Shown piece after piece: positions 30,609 through 35,645 of a stretch of 35,645 bases of DNA; the stretch's first letter is position 1, and every line of letters starts with the position of its first letter. The position numbers and the translations under genes were made by a program. The notes beneath the pieces were generated by a model. It was not told where the DNA came from, searched no databases, and was given only the letters and a program-made list of their open reading frames with translations. The stretch is from JAVBNN01 sp031551525 (GTDB taxonomy: Bacteria > Bacillota > Negativicutes > Acidaminococcales > JAISLQ01), in the NCBI GenBank assembly GCA_031551525.1, contig JAVBNN010000043.1, positions 1 through 35,645 of the forward strand, given 5' to 3'.

Positions 30609-33600
30609 TTAAAGTTCCATGTTGCGGGTGAGTTCTTCAATCTTGCGCACAATGAGCGGCGTTATTTCAAGCTTGCTTTTTTGTTTGTTGGTGTACATCA
30701 TTTCGTCGGCTTCTTCAAAGGCGGTCTTGAAGTTGCTTGTTTCGTCGAGGAAGGTGTAGCCGAGCGATATGCTGATGTAGAATTTGCTGTCAGGGGAAGC
30801 GTTGTAGGCTTTTTGTTCGGAGGACAGGCGGGAGAGTATCTTCTCAAGGGTGGAGTTGTCGCAGTTGGGTACGATGAGGGCAAATTCGTCGCCGCCTATA
30901 CGGCAGGCTATGTCGCCTTCGCGCAGGGAGGAGGCGAGGATATCCGCTGTTTTTTGGAGAAAGGCGTCGCCAAAGGAGTGCCCCAGGCGGTCATTGACCA
31001 GTTTTAGGCCGTCGACGTCACCGACGATGATGCACAGGGGCAGTTTGTTATTGTAGAGGCCTTTACCGAAGTCGTCTTCCACGTCAGAGAAGCGTTTGCG
31101 GTTAAATAGACCGGTCAGTTCGTCGTGCATGGTCAAGAAATAGAGTTTTTTGTTTTTTTCGTCCAGTACCTGCATGCTAAGTTGCAGTTCCCAGGTTTTT
31201 TCTTCTACGAGTTCATTCAACCGGCGGTTGCTTTCTTCCATGTAAAGGACTTTTTGTCTTTGCCGGCGTATAATGTAGCGTATGCCGATGCAAAACAGTG
31301 CAATATAGGCGAAAATAGCCCAATAAGTGCGCCAGGGCGGTACTTCGATATTTATATCTATGACTAGTGGGGTTTCGTTCCATACGCCGTCGGCGTTGGT
31401 GCCTTTTATGAGCAGTTTGTATTTGCCGGACGGGAGTTTTTCATAGCTGATATTGTTGGTTCTGGTGTATATCCAGTCTTTGTCATAGCCTTCAAGTTTG
31501 TATGAGTAGCTGCGTTTTCCCTGTAGGGTATAGTCAAGGGTGGTGAAGTAGAAGGTGACATGGTTCTGGGTGTAGTCAAGGTCAATAACGCCGAGCAGGG
31601 TGTATTTGCTAAAATCCCTGACTGGGAGGCGGTTTATGTCTATACCGGTAAAGACTATGGGGGCGCTTAATGTATTGAGTTTGATGTTTTCCGGGAAAAA
31701 GTAGTTGAAACCGTTTATGCCGCCAAAAAACATCTCGCCGTCGGCACTTTTGTAGTAGGCTTTGTTGTTGAATTCCTGGCTCTGTAGACCGTCTTTCATG
31801 CCGAAAAGCATGACGGTGGTTTCTTTTGCGCGGTCAAAAACTACGATGCCATTGTTGGTAGACATCCACAAGAGGCCGTTGTCGTCTTCGAGGATGCCGT
31901 ACACGGTTTCATTCGGAAGGCCGCTGGCTGTGGCGAATTTTTTAAAGGTGCCGGTATTTTTGTCATAACGGTTGAGCCCGCCGTTCAAGGTGCCTATCCA
32001 TATGGCGGCGGTGTCTTCCAAAAAGCAGTATGCCAGGCTGCCGCTTAGTCCGTCCGAGGTGCTTGATGTGTAGCGGAAATTGGTGAATTGTCCGGTTTGG
32101 TAGGAGAAACGGCTCAGACCGCCGTAGGTGGATATCCAGATATAACCGTCAGAGTCTTCAAAGATGGCGTATACAGTGTCGCCGGAGAGGGAGGTGGAGA
32201 TGTTTCGATTGTTTTTATAGCCGGTGTAGATGTTGTTTTTAGGGTCGTAGCAAATGAGGCCGCTATTAGTGCCGTACCAGTAGTTGCCTTTGCTGTCTTT
32301 AAAGGTCACCCGGACGTCGTTGTTGCGAAAGTCTTTGCCAAGCCCGGTGTTACTGAGGTCAAGGCGGATAAAGCGGTCGCCCGCTTTGTCGTAATAGGCC
32401 ATGCCGTCTATGGTTGATACCCACAGGCGACCGTCTTTGTCTGCGAAAAGGTCAATGCAGCGGTTGGAGTTTATAGTGTAAGGGTTTTGTGGGTCATACT
32501 GGTAGTGGCGGAAAGTATTGTTGTTGCGTTCCCAGTAGTCAAGGCCGTTTTCGGTGGCTATCCATAGGGTGCCCGGCGTTTGTGATACGAAGCCGCGAAT
32601 GGAGTTGCTGATGAGTGAGGAGGCTTTGCCTTGCTGGCGGGCGACGTGGGGAAAGCGCTTGTTTTCCCTGTCGTATATGTTGATGCCGCCAACATAGGTG
32701 CCGATCCAGATGCGCCCGGAACGGTCTTCGTAGATGCTGCGTATGCGGTCATTGCTCAAGGCGTTTTTGTGCTGGTCATAATCCCTAAACTGCACGGTGT
32801 CGGTCGTGTTGGGATGCCTGAGAAAGAGGCCGCGGTCATCTGTACCGATCCAGATGAAACCCTCGACATCTTGATGGAGGGAGGTTATTTTTTGCCCCAT
32901 GGTTATGGAGGGGTCGTTAAAGTTAGTTTTTAACGGCGAAAATGTGCCGTTTTCTGTGTTGAATACAAAAACGCCCTGTTCTTTGGAGCCCACAAGGACG
33001 TTGCCGTTCGAGAGCACGCATACGGAGGTAAGGTCGTTTGCTTCCGGGAGGGACGAGGCCAGAGGATTTTGATAGACAGAACATTTGTCGTCCAAACGGT
33101 CGTATTTTAAGAGGCCTTCGGTGCTGGCCAGCCACAGGACATTGGTCAGGCCTTCGCATATATCTGTAACAATATAACTGCTGTTTTCTCCTTTGACGTC
33201 ATACAGGGAAAAAGACTGGTCGTCCTTGCCGCCAATGTAAAGGCCCTTGCTGGTACCCACCCAGATGGTGCTGCTGCGGTCGGCGTGCACTGCGTATATC
33301 TCACAGTTGCCAAAAACATCTTCGCCCATGGGCTGAAAGGAGTCTTCAAAACGCACATATTTGTTTAAGCCGCCGTATTGAAAGGCGATAATAAGGTTGC
33401 CGTGAGTATCTTCTTTTATGGCGGCTATGTTATTGTCGCGGATGGAGTGTTTATTGGCTTGCGAGTGGCGGTATACGGTGAAATTATCACCGTCATAGCG
33501 GTTCAGACCGTCTTTGGTGCCAAACCACATGAAACCGAGATAGTCTTGCAAGATAGCCTGGCCGCTGCTTTGTGAAAGGCCGTCCTCCACGTTTATCAAA

Positions 33601-33701
33601 GAAAAGGACACTTGGTCGCGCCGCAAGTCGATTGCCAACGACGGTGTGGCAAAGCAAAAAAGCAAGGCTATGAAAAGAAAAAGAACGCGAAGAATGGGCA
33701 T
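30609..33701 (-). CDS. periplasmic beta-propeller (Reg_prop/Y_Y_Y) diguanylate cyclase
   Basis: A 1030-residue membrane sensor cyclase. A signal or anchor (MPILRVLFLFIALLFCFATPS) is followed by about 650 residues of two-component-regulator propeller repeats (GFMWFGTKDGLNRYDG, GLLWMSTNNGIVVFD and others), a Y_Y_Y domain (YSYKLEGYDKDW, about 730), a membrane helix (about 794-812), a short coiled coil and a GGDEF domain (about 850-1015). The GGDEF motif (936-940) is intact and preceded by REGD five residues upstream, the inhibitory I-site spacing, so it should make c-di-GMP from GTP and be product-inhibited. The start follows GGAGG; a longer upstream frame lacks coding character. First gene of the five-gene operon. 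Confidence 0.93.
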   Translation of the reverse strand: MPILRVLFLFIALLFCFATPSLAIDLRRDQVSFSLINVEDGLSQSSGQAILQDYLGFMWFGTKDGLNRYDGDNFTVYRHSQANKHSIRDNNIAAIKEDTHGNLIIAFQYGGLNKYVRFEDSFQPMGEDVFGNCEIYAVHADRSSTIWVGTSKGLYIGGKDDQSFSLYDVKGENSSYIVTDICEGLTNVLWLASTEGLLKYDRLDDKCSVYQNPLASSLPEANDLTSVCVLSNGNVLVGSKEQGVFVFNTENGTFSPLKTNFNDPSITMGQKITSLHQDVEGFIWIGTDDRGLFLRHPNTTDTVQFRDYDQHKNALSNDRIRSIYEDRSGRIWIGTYVGGINIYDRENKRFPHVARQQGKASSLISNSIRGFVSQTPGTLWIATENGLDYWERNNNTFRHYQYDPQNPYTINSNRCIDLFADKDGRLWVSTIDGMAYYDKAGDRFIRLDLSNTGLGKDFRNNDVRVTFKDSKGNYWYGTNSGLICYDPKNNIYTGYKNNRNISTSLSGDTVYAIFEDSDGYIWISTYGGLSRFSYQTGQFTNFRYTSSTSDGLSGSLAYCFLEDTAAIWIGTLNGGLNRYDKNTGTFKKFATASGLPNETVYGILEDDNGLLWMSTNNGIVVFDRAKETTVMLFGMKDGLQSQEFNNKAYYKSADGEMFFGGINGFNYFFPENIKLNTLSAPIVFTGIDINRLPVRDFSKYTLLGVIDLDYTQNHVTFYFTTLDYTLQGKRSYSYKLEGYDKDWIYTRTNNISYEKLPSGKYKLLIKGTNADGVWNETPLVIDINIEVPPWRTYWAIFAYIALFCIGIRYIIRRQRQKVLYMEESNRRLNELVEEKTWELQLSMQVLDEKNKKLYFLTMHDELTGLFNRKRFSDVEDDFGKGLYNNKLPLCIIVGDVDGLKLVNDRLGHSFGDAFLQKTADILASSLREGDIACRIGGDEFALIVPNCDNSTLEKILSRLSSEQKAYNASPDSKFYISISLGYTFLDETSNFKTAFEEADEMMYTNKQKSKLEITPLIVRKIEELTRNMEL

Positions 33702-33834
33702 AAAAGCCTCCGCATTTAAAATGAGATGGTAGTAGAAGAAGTGTGCTTGGTTACTTCTTATCAAAAATTCGACATGATTGCTCTTATTCCTCTGTATAAA
33801 GTAATAAAAACAATATTCTTTGTTAAAAAAAACA

Positions 33835-33863
33835 CTGATACAACAATATAGAAACAATTTCAA
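33835..33863 (-). promoter_or_regulatory. promoter of the c-di-GMP/porin operon
   Basis: Minus strand -35 TTGAAA (33858-33863), 17-nt spacer, -10 TATCAG (33835-33840), about 130 nt upstream of the cyclase start. No clear plus-strand promoter for the chromate transporter genes was found in the same gap. Confidence 0.5.
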
Positions 33864-33921
33864 CAGTTTTTGTGGTTTTTTATCATAAAAAGCGTTACTA
33901 TGGTTAAAAGGAGTGCGTATT

Positions 33922-34476
33922 ATGAAACAATCGGCAGATTTATTAAAAATATTTAGTTCCTTTTTCCGTATTGGCCTTTTTACGATCGGCGGCGGACTGG
34001 CGATGATACCCATCATGCGCAATGAGTTTATCGATAAACACCGCTGGATAGACGACAAAGACATAACTGATATTTTTGCCCTGTCTCAGTCGATGCCAGG
34101 CGCTATAGCGATAAACGCCGCAACTATGATCGGCTACCGGTTGGCTGGTTTTACCGGTGCTTTTGTCGCTACTCTCGGGACAGTGCTCCCGTCTTTTATG
34201 GTCATCTTTATTATTGCCAGCCTTTTTACCGATGCTATGGGTGAAAATATGTACGTCAGGAAGGTCTTTAGCGGTATAAACGGCGGTATAACCGCTCTTA
34301 TCCTGGTGGCCACAATCAAAATGGCCAAGACCGCTGTCGTAGACAACTTTGGCCGTCTGCTGGCTGCTGCCGGTTTTGCCGCCATGCTGTTTTTGAGTGT
34401 GGATATTGCCGTTTTGGTTGTGCTAGCGGCGGTTGTCGGTTATATCTATTACCGGCAAAAAAGTGGGGTGCTTTGA
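33922..34476 (+). CDS. chrA: chromate transporter (CHR) short subunit 1
   Basis: A 184-residue half-size CHR-family membrane protein. FFRIGLFTIGGGLAMIP, the signature ALSQSMPGAIAINAATMIGYR and TLGTVLPSFMVIF are family motifs. Two such proteins together correspond to one full-length ChrA, which exports chromate with proton exchange; in anaerobes the true substrate is uncertain. The ATG lies 8 nt after AAAGGAG; an upstream GTG would overlap that site. The next gene starts two bases after its stop. Confidence 0.88.
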   Translation: MKQSADLLKIFSSFFRIGLFTIGGGLAMIPIMRNEFIDKHRWIDDKDITDIFALSQSMPGAIAINAATMIGYRLAGFTGAFVATLGTVLPSFMVIFIIASLFTDAMGENMYVRKVFSGINGGITALILVATIKMAKTAVVDNFGRLLAAAGFAAMLFLSVDIAVLVVLAAVVGYIYYRQKSGVL

Positions 34477-34477
34477 T

Positions 34478-35071
34478 ATGGGCATACTGTTTGAGCTGTT
34501 TCTTTCTTTTTTCAAGATAGGTCTGGTGTCTTTTGGCGGCGGCTACGCCATGGTGTCGATTATTCAAAAGGAAGTGATGGTCAAGGGCTGGCTCACGGCG
34601 GCAGAATATGCGCGCGTCGTTACTATTTCACAGATGACGCCGGGGCCGATAGCGGTAAATACCGCAACTTACGTGGGCGCTAAAGTATGCGACAGCAGCC
34701 CCTGGTTTTCTTTTCTCGGTTCTTTTGTGGCGACTTTGGGCGTCTCCTTGCCTTCTTTTATAATAATGTTACTGGTGGCAGGGTCGTTGAAGAAGCTTAG
34801 TGATACGAACGTTCTTAAGTGGGTGATGGGTGGTATCCGCCCGGCGGTCATCGGTTTTATGCTGGCGGCGGTCATCTTTTTTGGCAAGCTGGCTTTTTTG
34901 AAAAGCGGCGCTGTGGTGACGCACGCCTCAGATGCCGGGGCTATCGCCCAGGCGGTAAATCCATTAGGGCTTATCATCGGTCTTGCGGCTTTTGGCATGC
35001 ATTATAAATTTGGCGTGGGGCCTATCCATATAATACTCATCACTGGCCTGGCCGGGCTGCTTCTTTTGTGA
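34478..35071 (+). CDS. chrA: chromate transporter (CHR) short subunit 2
   Basis: A 197-residue partner half with the matching motifs FFKIGLVSFGGGYAMVSII, ISQMTPGPIAVNTATYVGAK and TLGVSLPSFIIML, and a longer C-terminal hydrophobic tail. It forms the second half of a heterodimeric CHR transporter. The ATG starts two bases after the first subunit's stop, so translation is coupled; an in-frame ATG 15 codons upstream lies inside the first gene and is not used. Confidence 0.88.
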   Translation: MGILFELFLSFFKIGLVSFGGGYAMVSIIQKEVMVKGWLTAAEYARVVTISQMTPGPIAVNTATYVGAKVCDSSPWFSFLGSFVATLGVSLPSFIIMLLVAGSLKKLSDTNVLKWVMGGIRPAVIGFMLAAVIFFGKLAFLKSGAVVTHASDAGAIAQAVNPLGLIIGLAAFGMHYKFGVGPIHIILITGLAGLLLL

Positions 35072-35082
35072 CAAAGATGCGT

Positions 35083-35111
35083 TTGCGCTCTAAAAAAAAT
35101 GGTTATATAAT
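35083..35111 (+). promoter_or_regulatory. purC promoter
   Basis: -35 TTGCGC (35083-35088), 17-nt spacer, perfect -10 TATAAT (35106-35111), 31 nt before the purC ATG. The leader is too short to hold a riboswitch. Confidence 0.6.
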
Positions 35112-35142
35112 AAGTTGTATTTTGAAATAAAGGAGAGATCGT

Positions 35143-35645
35143 ATGGAAATCGTATATAAGGGGAAAACCAAGGATGTATATAAATTGCCTGATGGCAACT
35201 ATCTTTTGCAGTTCAAGGATGATGTGACGGGAACGGATGGCGTGTTCGATCCGGGTTCCAATACCGTTGGGTTGACCATAGAGGGGGCTGGCCGCGCCGG
35301 GCTGAAACTGACGGAATTTTTCTTTACTAAACTCAATCAGGCGGGGATACCTACGCATTTTGTGTCGGCGGATGTGGAAAAAGCTACTATGACGGTGCTT
35401 CCAGCTACGCTGTTTGGTAAGGGGCTCGAGGTAGTGTGCCGCTTTCGTGCGGTGGGCAGTTTTTTGCGCCGCTATGGTGACTATGTGGAGGACGGTGCGC
35501 CGCTCCCGGCTTTTGTGGAAGTGACGCTGAAAGACGACGGGCGCGAAGATCCGCCCATCACCAAGGACGCGCTGGCTGCCCTCGGTGTGCTGACAGAGAA
35601 AGAGTACGAGATATTGAAGGCCAATACGCAAAAGATCGCCGGGAT
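35143..35645 (+). CDS. purC: SAICAR synthase, 3' truncated by the window edge
   Basis: The frame is open from an ATG with an AAAGGAG site to the last base (167 full codons). The N-terminus MEIVYKGKTKDVYKLPDG, then LQFKDDVTGTDGVFDPGSN, EVVCRFRAVGSFLRRYG and EVTLKDDGREDPPI, matches phosphoribosylaminoimidazole-succinocarboxamide synthase, which ligates aspartate to CAIR with ATP in purine synthesis. The C-terminal third is outside the window. ZMP, the ligand of the riboswitches at 23.5 kb, is made two steps later in this pathway. Confidence 0.93.
   Translation, partial: MEIVYKGKTKDVYKLPDGNYLLQFKDDVTGTDGVFDPGSNTVGLTIEGAGRAGLKLTEFFFTKLNQAGIPTHFVSADVEKATMTVLPATLFGKGLEVVCRFRAVGSFLRRYGDYVEDGAPLPAFVEVTLKDDGREDPPITKDALAALGVLTEKEYEILKANTQKIAG

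Noticed and set aside
33702..34064. N-terminal extension of the propeller cyclase by 121 codons
   Set aside because: The extension would remove the signal peptide from the N-terminus, overlaps the chrA start region, and GGAGG precedes the internal Met at 33701.

Overview
The window looks like chromosomal DNA of a diderm Firmicute, most likely class Negativicutes (Selenomonas/Sporomusa/Veillonella relatives). The main clues are an outer-membrane porin with an N-terminal S-layer-homology (SLH) domain and a C-terminal Phe (28232-29644), and a family 9 heptosyltransferase of the LPS-core type (15237-16319). Both sit beside Firmicute-style strong Shine-Dalgarno sites and tRNA genes with encoded CCA. 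Oxygen-sensitive or ferredoxin-type proteins suggest an anaerobe. Genus cannot be fixed from sequence reading alone.

Layout, 1-11 kb. A truncated exported DUF3298 protein and a LUD-domain protein are followed by tRNA-Arg(CCG). A 1321-residue orphan hybrid histidine kinase with two receiver domains comes next. A six-gene rightward cluster (6101-10992) then centres on DNA alkylation repair: an Ada-AlkA fusion, two related methylguanine methyltransferases, a DUF1848 protein with a CX3CX2C motif, an ABM-domain protein and an aminothiazoline-carboxylate-hydrolase-like protein. Layout, 11-22 kb. tRNA-Leu(CAA), an ECF S-component-like protein, a DHA2-type exporter and D-amino-acid transaminase lie on the minus strand. 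A plus-strand run follows: pyruvate-kinase-C-like, DsrE, heptosyltransferase and aldo-keto reductase/ferredoxin. The divergent metA/metY pair makes methionine through O-acetylhomoserine. Next are a degenerate tRNA-Cys transcription unit and speD-speE for spermidine.

Layout, 22-26 kb. An OFA-family transporter lies downstream of a 780-bp gene-free region. That region carries two tandem ZTP (pfl) riboswitch-terminators on the minus strand and a candidate small RNA on the plus strand. An XRE-cupin regulator, a stand-alone Cys-less ribosomal protein S4 and a flavodoxin-like reductase follow, the last two separated by three consecutive palindromes.

Layout, 26-35.6 kb. Five minus-strand genes with gaps of only 21-41 nt form the most striking locus: a periplasmic-propeller diguanylate cyclase, an exported repeat protein, a small helical protein, the SLH porin, and a PTS EIIC-EAL fusion. 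I infer a c-di-GMP circuit that couples envelope glycan sensing and sugar passage to second-messenger synthesis and breakdown. The window ends with a two-gene chromate-type transporter and the 5' part of purC, which runs off the edge.
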